The position numbers were made by a program, and so were the translations under genes. A stretch of 8,075 bases of DNA from an uncultured Oscillospiraceae bacterium (GTDB taxonomy: Bacteria > Bacillota > Clostridia > Oscillospirales > Oscillospiraceae): contig CAKUJA010000094.1 of NCBI GenBank assembly GCA_934661135.1, positions 1-8,075 of the forward strand, in the 5' to 3' direction. Below, one piece after another: positions 1-5,628 of the stretch. Under the pieces are notes generated by a model that was not told where the DNA came from, searched no databases, and saw only the letters and a list, made by a program, of their open reading frames with translations. Position 1 is the stretch's first letter. Each line of letters opens with the position of its first letter.

Positions 1-1
1 C

Positions 2-481
2 CGCATGGTCCTCGCCGCCGTCAGCGCCGAGGAGGTGTCCGGCAAGGAGGCCCGCGAGCTCACCGACGACGAGGTGCAGGAGGTCGTGACGTTTGTCAAA
101 CAGACGAACACGGCAGATTATTCGGACGAAGTGATGGCGGAGATCGAGAAGAAAGCGGCGGAAAGCGGCAAGGGCAGCGGCAGCAGCGGCACGGCTGCGG
201 CAAATGCGCCGGCAGCCAGCGGCGACGAGGGCGACGAAATGCTGCCTGCCGCAGTAGATGTGATTTTGGAAACCGGACAGGCTTCCGTCTCTATGCTCCA
301 ACGGCGGCTGAAGCTGGGATATGCCCGCGCGGCACGCATTATGGACGAGATGGAGGAACAGGGGATTGTCGGTGGCTTTGAGGGCTCGAAGCCGCGGCAG
401 CTTCTTGTGACGAAGGAACAGTGGGAAGCCATGAAAAACGGCGAGAACCCCAATCCGCCGGTTGAGGAGGAGATCCCCTGA
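2..481 (+). CDS. ftsK: FtsK/SpoIIIE DNA translocase, C-terminal end (5' partial)
   Basis: This is the tail of a septum-associated DNA translocase that pumps chromosomal DNA during division or sporulation; the motor domain lies off the left edge. Counting from the ATG at position 5 (internal, not the true start), residues 21-32 (DDEVQEVVTFVK) resemble the end of the FtsK motor. Residues about 50-75 form a Gly/Ser/Ala-rich linker. Residues about 76-135 match the winged-helix gamma domain that reads KOPS/SRS-type orienting sequences, with the typical core VSMLQRRLKLGYARAARIMD at 95-114. An acidic, Pro-rich tail precedes the TGA stop. The reading frame is open to the window edge. Oddity: the usual KPxRVQG-like segment just before the DDEV stretch is not recognisable, and the first 30 codons have a different third-base composition. 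The family call from the gamma domain is firm. Confidence 0.88.
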   Translation, partial: RMVLAAVSAEEVSGKEARELTDDEVQEVVTFVKQTNTADYSDEVMAEIEKKAAESGKGSGSSGTAAANAPAASGDEGDEMLPAAVDVILETGQASVSMLQRRLKLGYARAARIMDEMEEQGIVGGFEGSKPRQLLVTKEQWEAMKNGENPNPPVEEEIP

Positions 482-503
482 CAGAACGTCAGGTACGTAC
501 GTC

Positions 504-534
504 TGAATTTCGGCTGGATCATCGCTGAAATTCA
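504..534. other. 11-bp hairpin after the ftsK stop
   Basis: Positions 504-514 pair with 524-534 (11 bp, one G-T wobble) around a 9-base loop, 23 bases after the ftsK stop. No T-tract follows on either strand, so it is not a canonical intrinsic terminator. It could weaken read-through, stabilise the 3' end of the ftsK mRNA, or be a repeat relic. The pairing is seen directly; the function is inferred. Confidence 0.4.
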
Positions 535-584
535 AGGGGATGCCGCAATGCCCGCAGCAGGAGCGAACACGAAGCGCTTTTTGC

Positions 585-598
585 TCTGACAAGTCAGA
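585..598. promoter_or_regulatory. 14-bp palindrome, possible operator
   Basis: TCTGACAAGTCAGA is a perfect 6-bp inverted repeat with a 2-base centre. It lies across the candidate -35 box (586-591) of the promoter upstream of the ECF S component. A symmetric site on a -35 box is a typical repressor-operator position, but no matching regulator is identified in the window. Chance occurrence of a 6-bp dyad is quite possible. Confidence 0.3.
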
Positions 599-615
599 AT
601 TTCGAGAACTATGTT
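586..615 (+). promoter_or_regulatory. Candidate promoter for the ECF S component gene
   Basis: CTGACA (586-591) and TATGTT (610-615) are separated by 18 bases and match sigma-A boxes at 5 of 6 and 4 of 6 positions. The start codon is about 130 bases downstream, leaving a long leader that contains a short hairpin (TCCGA...TCGGA near 709-723). A weaker alternative pair is TTGCAA (621-626) with GATAAA (646-651). I recognise no known riboswitch in the leader. Placement is tentative. Confidence 0.35.
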
Positions 616-746
616 GTGTATTGCAAGAAAATCTGGCGCAGTTTTGATAAAAAACGCGTGTGCACTGCAGACGGGGGATTGAGGTGTCACCAAACCAAAG
701 TATTGCATCCGAGATTGATTCGGAGCGAAAGCTGGAGGTAACACAA

Positions 747-1349
747 ATGAAACACGAAAACATCAAACGTATGGTTGGCCTTGCGCTGCTGGCGGCACTG
801 GTTGTCGTCTTGCAGACGGTGGCAAGCGGCATCAAGATCGGTCCGATTCCGATTTCGCTGACACTGGTGCCGATTGTGATTGGCGCAATCTTGTATGGCC
901 CGGCAGCGGGCGCAGGGCTTGGCACGATCTTTGGCATTGTGACCGCGGTGGCCGGCCTGACCGGTGCGGACGCGGGCACGCAGGCCATGATTGCAATGAG
1001 TCCGTTCTGGACGATTGCAACCTGCCTGGTCAAGGCGATTGCTTGTGGCTGGGTTGCGGGACTGGTCTACCACGCGCTGCGGAAGAATCAGACGATCGGC
1101 TGCATTGTTGCAGCCGTCTGTGCGCCGATTGTCAACACCGGTATTTTTGTGCTGGCGATGATGACGGTGATGCGCCCGGCACTCGTGGCGTTTGCCGGCG
1201 GGACGGACGTGATTTACTATCTGTTCGTGGTTGTGACCGGCGCAAACTTCCTGATTGAGCTGGCGATCAACGCAGTGCTCAGTGTGGCAATTTCGCGCAT
1301 TGTGCAGGTTGTGGAAAAGCAGAGCGCGAAAAAGTACGAGGAAGGCTGA
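747..1349 (+). CDS. ECF transporter S component (substrate-binding membrane protein), substrate unassigned
   Basis: This is a predicted 200-residue integral membrane protein of the PF12822-like S-component family, which captures a vitamin or other micronutrient and docks onto a shared EcfT-EcfA-EcfA' module to import it. It has about six hydrophobic segments (roughly 8-27, 34-53, 54-73, 83-108, 117-140, 155-185). The diagnostic stretch is IGPIPISLTLVPIVIGAILY (31-50) followed by GPAAGAGLG. The ATG at 747 is chosen because GGAGGT sits 8 bases upstream; the frame stays open to an earlier ATG at 660, but that lacks a good ribosome site and would add a non-membrane extension. No EcfA/EcfT genes are in view, so it is probably a group II S component using a module encoded elsewhere. 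Pantothenate, folate, riboflavin or another substrate cannot be told apart here. The gene lies 58 bases before the HAD phosphatase and may share its transcript. Confidence 0.82.
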   Translation: MKHENIKRMVGLALLAALVVVLQTVASGIKIGPIPISLTLVPIVIGAILYGPAAGAGLGTIFGIVTAVAGLTGADAGTQAMIAMSPFWTIATCLVKAIACGWVAGLVYHALRKNQTIGCIVAAVCAPIVNTGIFVLAMMTVMRPALVAFAGGTDVIYYLFVVVTGANFLIELAINAVLSVAISRIVQVVEKQSAKKYEEG

Positions 1350-1407
1350 TCTGCTGCGGAGTTTTACCAGAGAAAAACCGGAACAATAGAGGCATGGGGG
1401 GTCAAAG

Positions 1408-2100
1408 ATGGAACAATTGACAGAACAGACAAAACGGTTTGACCGATCGGCAATCCGTGCGGTGGCATTCGACCTGGACGGTACACTGCTCGACACGGTT
1501 GGCGATCTGGGGACTGCCGCAAACGAGACGCTGCACCACTTCGGCCTGCCGGGGCATCCGCTGGAAGCCTACCGAAACTTTGTCGGAAACGGCTTGCTGA
1601 CACTCTACCGCAGAGCTGCGCCCGCCGGGACAGACGAGCAGACGATCATTGCGCTGCGGGATTACGGTCGCGCGTATTACAGTGAGCACGATACGGTGCT
1701 GACGAAGGAATATCCCGGCGCCGGTGCGCTGCTGCGTGCGCTCAGCCGCGCGGGAATCCGGCTCGGCATGGTAACGAACAAGACGGAAACGACCGCGCAG
1801 CACGTTATGCAACACTATTTCCCGGACGTGGAGTTCACATTTCTCTGGGGTAATAATGGGGTGCGGCCGCTGAAGCCTGCCCCGGATGCCGGCAGACAGA
1901 TGTTGGCGCTGCTGGACTTGCAGCCGGAGCAGATTGTATTCTGCGGCGACGGAGACACTGACATGGCGTTTGCGTCCGGCGTGGGATTCTGGGCAGCGGG
2001 AACCGCTTGGGGATATCGCCCACGCGAGGTGCTGGCGGAAAACGGTGCGGATTTTCTGTTGGATTCGATGGCAGAACTGGAACGGCTCCTACTTGGATAG
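1408..2100 (+). CDS. HAD-superfamily phosphatase, phosphoglycolate phosphatase-like
   Basis: This 230-residue cytoplasmic Mg-dependent phosphomonoesterase of HAD subfamily IA shows all four catalytic motifs: DLDGT at 22-26 (nucleophile D22, acid/base D24), VTNKT at 122-126 (T123), the Lys of motif III in LKPAP (K156), and GDGDTD at 180-185 (D181, D185). A helical cap lies between motifs I and II (about 33-105). Overall layout and length fit Gph/PGP-type enzymes that remove phosphate from 2-phosphoglycolate formed in DNA repair, but the family is promiscuous and other sugar- or nucleotide-phosphate substrates are possible. The ATG follows a G-rich, rather weak ribosome site (GGGGGGT). The 58-base gap to the upstream S component, with no terminator, suggests co-transcription. 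A strong terminator follows the TAG stop directly. Confidence 0.87.
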   Translation: MEQLTEQTKRFDRSAIRAVAFDLDGTLLDTVGDLGTAANETLHHFGLPGHPLEAYRNFVGNGLLTLYRRAAPAGTDEQTIIALRDYGRAYYSEHDTVLTKEYPGAGALLRALSRAGIRLGMVTNKTETTAQHVMQHYFPDVEFTFLWGNNGVRPLKPAPDAGRQMLALLDLQPEQIVFCGDGDTDMAFASGVGFWAAGTAWGYRPREVLAENGADFLLDSMAELERLLLG

Positions 2101-2103
2101 CGC

Positions 2104-2140
2104 AAAATCCCCCGGCAGACAGTCTGCCGGGGGATTATTA
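2104..2140. terminator. Intrinsic terminator of the phosphatase transcript
   Basis: Positions 2106-2120 are the exact reverse complement of 2122-2136, centred on a single base, giving a very stable GC-rich hairpin 5 bases after the phosphatase stop. It is followed by TTATTAG on the + strand and preceded by AAAA, which reads as TTTT on the - strand, so it can also stop transcripts arriving from the tRNA side. The unusually perfect symmetry would allow DNA cruciform formation. Confidence 0.8.
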
Positions 2141-2147
2141 GACACAG

Positions 2148-2235
2148 ATTCGAGCTGCTGAAGGTTCGCCGCAGCGCGGCCAACCTTCGTTGCCGATAAA
2201 AAGCGCCTTTGGCGCAGGAGACCGGCAGTTCGAAT
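2148..2235. other. Structured non-coding element with tRNA T-arm-like sequence
   Basis: The interval folds into an outer 11-bp stem (2148-2158 with 2225-2235, one G-T pair) that encloses two hairpins. The first has a 7-bp stem (2160-2166 with 2182-2188) continued, after a C-C mismatch, by 5 bp (2168-2172 with 2176-2180). The second is GCGCC-TTT-GGCGC (2203-2215). The right outer arm contains CGGCAGTTCGAAT (2223-2235), identical to 13 bases of the T-arm of the tRNA-Thr encoded 50 bases away on the other strand. It has no open frame worth calling. It may be a tRNA-derived remnant, a small structured RNA, or an intergenic repeat. Pairings are seen; identity is unknown. Confidence 0.4.
2198..2215 (-). 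terminator. Possible second terminator for leftward transcripts
   Basis: Read on the - strand, GCGCC-AAA-GGCGC is followed directly by TTTTTAT, a minimal intrinsic terminator. It lies downstream of the main tRNA terminator and could act as a back-up. The stem is only 5 bp, and it is also the second hairpin of the structured element, so the role is uncertain. Confidence 0.4.
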
Positions 2236-2248
2236 ATCAAGAAATACA

Positions 2249-2284
2249 AAAAAGCGATCCACCGAGATAGGTGAATCGCTTTTT
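2249..2284 (-). terminator. Terminator of the tRNA-Thr gene
   Basis: Positions 2253-2263 pair with 2270-2280 with one mismatch (C2259/A2274) around the loop 2264-2269. The A-run at 2248-2253 gives a six-T tract on the - strand. The stem begins directly beyond the encoded CCA end of the tRNA. A T-run at 2280-2284 on the + strand makes it usable in both directions. Confidence 0.85.
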
Positions 2285-2359
2285 GGAGCTGCTGGGCAGA
2301 TTCGAACTGCCGACCTCGTCATTACCAATGACGCGCTCTACCAACTGAGCTACAGTAGC
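2284..2359 (-). tRNA. tRNA-Thr (anticodon GGT)
   Basis: On the - strand the sequence folds as a 76-base cloverleaf. The acceptor GCTACTG pairs with CAGCAGC, then come TA, the D-arm GCTC/GAGC with AGTTGGTA loop, and the anticodon stem CGTCA/TGACG around TTGGTAA (anticodon GGT, reading ACC/ACU threonine codons). The variable loop is AGGTC, and the T-arm is GGCAG-TTCGAAT-CTGCC. The discriminator base is T and the 3' CCA is encoded. The acceptor stem carries one A-C mismatch (position 4 with 69). The gene stands alone between its own promoter and terminator, though read-through from the glycosylase gene just upstream is possible. Confidence 0.93.
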
Positions 2360-2362
2360 ATG

Positions 2363-2377
2363 GCTGTTTCAAACAGC
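2363..2377. other. 15-base palindrome in the tRNA leader
   Basis: GCTGTTTCAAACAGC is a 7-bp inverted repeat with a single central base. It lies between the predicted tRNA-Thr start point (about 2377) and the mature 5' end (2359), so nearly the whole precursor leader can form this hairpin. It could guide 5' processing by RNase P or act as a DNA site at the start point. Confidence 0.4.
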
Positions 2378-2383
2378 TTCATT

Positions 2384-2411
2384 ATTATAGCATGAATCGT
2401 CGAATTGTCAA
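2384..2411 (-). promoter_or_regulatory. Consensus sigma-A promoter of tRNA-Thr
   Basis: On the - strand, TTGACA (2411-2406) and TATAAT (2389-2384) are both perfect consensus boxes, 16 bases apart, with a TG one base before the -10 (extended -10). The predicted start is about 18 bases before the tRNA 5' end. The -35 lies just after the stop codon of the glycosylase gene. This fits a strong stable-RNA promoter. Confidence 0.88.
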
Positions 2412-2418
2412 GGGCTTT

Positions 2419-2922
2419 TCAAATTTTATTTTCGAGCGCCGTTACAATGGGATTCCATGCCGCGCAGAGCCGCTCCAACGACCAGACCGCATTTGCAGGA
2501 CTGGTGGAGGGAAGGCCGGCTGCGGGAATTCCGGTGACCGGCTGCTGATATTTTTGGTAGAGCCGCAGCGAGGTGCCGCCGTTGCAGTACACTGTGCGGA
2601 TGTCCGCGGCGCGAAAAATCAGGGAGAGATCGTTTGGAACGACATTTCGGATACTGCTGTCGCTGGAGCCGGTGATCTCACAGCTTGCGATCACGTCCCA
2701 GAGCGCAATGTGGCCGGAGAGCAGGAACGCGCGTTTTTCGGGGATTGTGACGGGGCAAGGCTGGCCGAGAAGCGCTGAAAGGACGCGCCAGAAACGGTTT
2801 TGCGGGTGCGCGTAGAAAAACTGCTCCGCGCGCGATTTGACCGAGGGGAAAGAACCAAGAATCAAAATGCGGGAAGCGGCGTCAAAGACCGGCGGAAACG
2901 GATGCACTTGAAACTCTGCCAT
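2419..2922 (-). CDS. Hypoxanthine-DNA (deoxyinosine) glycosylase, UDG superfamily
   Basis: This 167-residue enzyme is predicted to cut the glycosidic bond of deoxyinosine (deaminated adenine) in DNA and so start base-excision repair. The call rests on LILGSFPSVKSR-type motif 1 (residues 20-31), the following FFYAHPQNRFW block (35-45, with N42 likely the conserved active-site Asn of family 6), and the motif 2 LPSTSPAN (137-144). The length is normal for the family, and a general mismatch-specific uracil glycosylase is the main alternative. The ATG at 2922 is supported by GGGAGG about 8 bases upstream on the - strand. The gene starts 48 bases after the flippase stop, with no terminator between, so the two are probably co-transcribed. 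Its TGA stop is followed at once by the tRNA promoter. Confidence 0.85.
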   Translation of the reverse strand: MAEFQVHPFPPVFDAASRILILGSFPSVKSRAEQFFYAHPQNRFWRVLSALLGQPCPVTIPEKRAFLLSGHIALWDVIASCEITGSSDSSIRNVVPNDLSLIFRAADIRTVYCNGGTSLRLYQKYQQPVTGIPAAGLPSTSPANAVWSLERLCAAWNPIVTALENKI

Positions 2923-2970
2923 ATAGCGTCCCTCCCTTTCGCTCCATTGTAGTGCCTCTGTGGTCAGGTG

Positions 2971-4500
2971 TCAATGGCTGCTTTTTTTGCAGAGCGCGTT
3001 GGAAAGCAGATGGAAATCCGCGGAGGAGAATGCACCGGTCAGAAGCAGCACCAGCAGGAGCAGCGTGCAAAACAGCAGAGAACGGCAGAACAGGATGCCG
3101 GGAAGGTTCAACTGGTCGACATGGAGCAGGGAAGATACGGCGGTGGCGGCGGCTGTGGAGAACAGGGTGCGGAGTGTGCGGGAAAACGAGGGGAGATAGC
3201 CGGTGACGGCGAGCAGCCGGTGCAGGCTGAGCGCAAAGTTCATCAAATGCGTCAGGAAGAAGCTGAACAGGTAGGCGCGCAGGCCGAAACGGGGCAGGCA
3301 GAGGAACAGGATGGCGACATCGAGCGCGGACGTGATCGTATTATAGCGCGCACAGGCGACCTGCTCACCAAGACCCTTGAGCATTCCGTCGACAATGGCG
3401 TCGGTGTAGAGCGAGAGCACCATGGGTGCGAACAGACGCAGATAGGTGCCGACGTCCTCCCGATGATAGAAAAGCTGACCGAGCGATGTGGAGAGCACAA
3501 ACAGGAGACCGGCAACGCAGCCGGAGTAGATCAAACCCATATGGAGACAGGTTTTTGTGAGGTGGCGTACACGGCGGCGGCTGCCCTCCGCACGGCAGCG
3601 CGCAAGCTCCGGCACCAGCAGATCGGACAGGGCATAGAGCAGCGCGGCGGGGAACATGAGAATCGGAAAAACCATGCCGCCGAACATCCCATATTCGGCC
3701 ATGGCTGCATCGGATGAGCCGCCGGCGCGCATCAGTCCCCAGGGAATGAGAAACTGTTCGAGCGCTCGCAGGCCGGAGCGCAGATAGTCGCTTGCGGCGA
3801 GCGGGAGGCAGAGCTTGCGCAGCCGGCGCCCCATTTGCAGGCCGGGATCGGGTTCGGCGCAGCGGAGGTCGCGGTAAATGATTACTGCCAGGGCTGCGCA
3901 GGCGGCGAGACTGGTGAGGATGCCGCCGAAAATGACCGTGCCGCAGGTCTCTGCCGGGGAGAATCCCGTGCGGAAAACGAGCAGCGCCATAGTGAGCGCG
4001 AGACAGGCAAGGCGCTCGGCAACCTCGACGCGCACAAGGCGGCCAACCTGATTACAGGCTGTGAAATAGCCGCCGAGAATTGCGCAGCAGCAGTTCACCG
4101 GCAGACCAAGCGCCACCAGCCGCAGCGCACCGGCTGCATCCGGGTTATGCAGCCAATTGGATGCAATTCGGGCGGCGGCAAAAAAGAGCACGGCTGCGGC
4201 CAGCAGGCTGCAAACCGCGCCATAGCGCAGGCAAAGACGCAGCGCGGCGCGCACGCCGGGCAGATGCCGGCGGCCGTATTCCTCGGCGCAGAGATACATG
4301 GCAGCGACGCGCGCGCCGGAAAGACCGAAGGTCATGGCCGCGGCTTCGACGGTAAAGATGAGCTGCATCAAACCGACACCGGCCGCGCCGACGCGGTTGG
4401 AGAGGTAGATTTGAAACAGCATGGAAACGCCGCGCAATAGGAAATTGACGCCGGTCAAAAGCAGCGCATGATAGAGAATGGAAGAACGGGTGTGCCGCAT
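2971..4500 (-). CDS. SpoVB/MurJ-like polysaccharide or lipid flippase (MOP superfamily)
   Basis: This is a predicted 509-residue polytopic membrane protein with about 12-14 hydrophobic segments spread over its whole length, the pattern of MOP-superfamily exporters (polysaccharide transport proteins, SpoVB, MurJ). The N-terminal stretch around residues 17-40 (GVNFLLRGVSMLFQIYLSNR) and the following VGAAGVGLMQLIF are characteristic of the SpoVB-like branch, as is the internal GGYFTACNQVGR segment. Such proteins flip lipid-linked cell-wall or polysaccharide precursors, and SpoVB acts in spore cortex formation; the substrate here is unknown. An ATG at 4519-4521 is in frame, but the one at 4498-4500 is preferred because AGGAGG lies 7 bases before it. 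It is the first gene of a likely two-gene unit with the glycosylase downstream. The fit to a drug-exporting MATE protein is poorer. Confidence 0.82.
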   Translation of the reverse strand: MRHTRSSILYHALLLTGVNFLLRGVSMLFQIYLSNRVGAAGVGLMQLIFTVEAAAMTFGLSGARVAAMYLCAEEYGRRHLPGVRAALRLCLRYGAVCSLLAAAVLFFAAARIASNWLHNPDAAGALRLVALGLPVNCCCAILGGYFTACNQVGRLVRVEVAERLACLALTMALLVFRTGFSPAETCGTVIFGGILTSLAACAALAVIIYRDLRCAEPDPGLQMGRRLRKLCLPLAASDYLRSGLRALEQFLIPWGLMRAGGSSDAAMAEYGMFGGMVFPILMFPAALLYALSDLLVPELARCRAEGSRRRVRHLTKTCLHMGLIYSGCVAGLLFVLSTSLGQLFYHREDVGTYLRLFAPMVLSLYTDAIVDGMLKGLGEQVACARYNTITSALDVAILFLCLPRFGLRAYLFSFFLTHLMNFALSLHRLLAVTGYLPSFSRTLRTLFSTAAATAVSSLLHVDQLNLPGILFCRSLLFCTLLLLVLLLTGAFSSADFHLLSNALCKKSSH

Positions 4501-4623
4501 GGCATCGCCTCCTTGTCCCATCCTATGGGGGAGATCAGCGCGTTATGCGCGGAAAATAGGGTGGAAAGCAGGCGTGAAAATACCGTCTGAATATATCTGG
4601 TAACATCAGGGGGAACCGCACGA

Positions 4624-4652
4624 AAAATAGCGTTTTTTGAAAAATATGGAAA
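4624..4652 (-). promoter_or_regulatory. Tentative promoter for the flippase gene
   Basis: On the - strand, TTTCCA (4652-4647) and TATTTT (4629-4624) are 17 bases apart, each matching consensus at 4 of 6 positions. The region is AT-rich relative to its surroundings and upstream of the flippase, with a predicted leader of about 115 bases. A competing pair, TTACCA with TATTTT at 15-base spacing, lies nearer the gene. The evidence is weak. Confidence 0.28.
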
Positions 4653-4702
4653 CACCGCACAATCGCGTCCGCGCGCTTCGACGGATCTTTTCCACCACGC
4701 TG

Positions 4703-4737
4703 AATTGTCCCGCGCAGCAACGCTGCGCGGGACAATT
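4703..4737. terminator. 16-bp hairpin at the end of the fusion regulator gene
   Basis: Positions 4703-4718 pair perfectly with 4722-4737 around a 3-base loop. The stem overlaps the first base of the regulator's TAA stop (read leftward). For the - strand transcript it is followed only by a short TT; on the + strand the tail is TTATTTT, closer to a classic terminator. It probably ends the regulator mRNA and insulates it from the flippase gene. Confidence 0.68.
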
Positions 4738-5519
4738 TATTTTGCAGCGGCTTCGCGGGCACGGCGGCGGTATTCGGTGGGGAGCAGGTTCATCTGTTTT
4801 TTGAATTCCTGCGAGAATTTGCTCTGGCTCTCGTAACCAACTGCGCGAGAAATGTCGAAAATTGACTGTTCGGTGTCGCGGAGCAGCAAGGCTGCGGCTT
4901 CGATGCGGTGTTTGCGGATGTGAGCAGCAATTGAGCTGCCGTAGACTGCGGCAAAGAGCGCTTGCAGCGTTGCGGCATTCATCAAAAATTTGCGGCAAAG
5001 AGCGGCAATCGTGATACGACCGCTAAGATTTTCGACGAGGTAATCGTGGACGGCATGGATGGTTTCAAGCTGGTCGGCGGGATAGTCTGCAACCGGCTCC
5101 GCGGTATGCGCGTCGGGGTTCGGCGGCAGGCGGAGCGCGGCGGACAGGCCGGGGGTATCCTTCGGGCAGGAGACGGCCATGATCTGCTCGGCGGCGCGGT
5201 GGAGCAGGGCGGCGATCTCAGTATCGGACGCGCGGTAGCAGACCTCCTTGCCGCGGCGGCGGCTGACGATCAGGCCGCTGGCGCGGAGCTGGCGGAGATG
5301 GTGCGAGACGGCGGGGGAGCTTATGCCGAGCAGCGCGGAGAGGTCGAGCACGCATTCCTCGCAGTGGCAGAGCAGCCAGAAGATGCGCAGGCGCGTGGGA
5401 TCGGAAAGCTGGCGAAAAACGTCGGAAACCTGCTGAAAGCTCGTGGAAGCAGTTAAAAGCTGTTCGAGATTTTCGAGTTTTTCGGGCGGCTCGTGATGGT
5501 GGGGGACATTGGATTCCAT
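4737..5519 (-). CDS. ArsR/SmtB-AraC fusion transcriptional regulator
   Basis: This 260-residue protein has two DNA-binding modules. Residues about 25-112 are an ArsR/SmtB winged helix: FRQLSDPTRLRIFWLL (35-50), then CHCEEC (51-56), recognition helix SSPAVSHHLRQLRASGLI (67-84) and the wing RRRGKEVCY (87-95). The Cys at 56 sits where ArsR/SmtB proteins have the ELCV cysteine; C51 and C53 lie just before it, and the N-terminal HHHE (7-10) could complete a CadC-like metal site. A linker (about 113-150) leads to an AraC/XylS domain (about 155-253) with two helix-turn-helices. The second (219-251) carries SIFDISRAVGYESQSKFS and ends LLPTEYRR. The gene is divergent from the HMA protein and CadA-type pump, so a metal-sensing role is likely. 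The ATG has AAGGAG 7 bases upstream. The ArsR-AraC combination is unusual; whether it represses, activates or both is unknown. Confidence 0.85.
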   Translation of the reverse strand: MESNVPHHHEPPEKLENLEQLLTASTSFQQVSDVFRQLSDPTRLRIFWLLCHCEECVLDLSALLGISSPAVSHHLRQLRASGLIVSRRRGKEVCYRASDTEIAALLHRAAEQIMAVSCPKDTPGLSAALRLPPNPDAHTAEPVADYPADQLETIHAVHDYLVENLSGRITIAALCRKFLMNAATLQALFAAVYGSSIAAHIRKHRIEAAALLLRDTEQSIFDISRAVGYESQSKFSQEFKKQMNLLPTEYRRRAREAAAK

Positions 5520-5578
5520 GGCAATTCTCCTTTTTGAAAGGACTTTTCGCCCAAACAGCAGAAACGCTGCGCGGACGG

Positions 5579-5607
5579 TTGACTTTTTCAGATAGCCTGA
5601 TTATACT
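5579..5607 (+). promoter_or_regulatory. Promoter of the HMA protein-cadA unit
   Basis: TTGACT (5579-5584) and TATACT (5602-5607) are 17 bases apart, each 5 of 6 to sigma-A consensus. The predicted start is near 5614, giving a leader of about 50 bases that ends with a G-rich ribosome site (GGGGG) before the ATG at 5665. Confidence 0.78.
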
Positions 5608-5628
5608 ATGGCCATAAAGATTAAGCAA
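5600..5628 (-). promoter_or_regulatory. Promoter of the ArsR-AraC regulator gene
   Basis: On the - strand TATAAT (5605-5600) is a perfect -10, with TTGCTT (5628-5623) 17 bases upstream as a weak -35 (3 of 6). The -10 overlaps the opposing cad -10 by four bases, so the two promoters compete for polymerase. A weak -35 on a promoter with a perfect -10 fits a regulated or activator-helped promoter. Confidence 0.62.

Noticed and set aside
687..1496. 269-residue open frame on the - strand across the S component gene
   Set aside because: It is antisense to a clear membrane protein gene, is rich in Arg/His/Asn/Gln/Cys as expected for a shadow frame, and has no family motif.
2148..2238. A second, degenerate tRNA gene between the terminators
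   Set aside because: A T-loop-like GTTCGAAT is present, but the flanking T-stem does not pair and no anticodon or D-arm can be built, so I list it only as a structured element.
2968..3717. 249-residue + strand open frame opposite the flippase gene
   Set aside because: It is a Gln/Glu/Gly/Arg-rich antisense shadow; the - strand frame has a coherent multi-helix membrane pattern and a proper ribosome site.
3835..4440. 201-residue + strand open frame opposite the flippase gene
   Set aside because: It is an antisense shadow with low-complexity charged composition and no family match.
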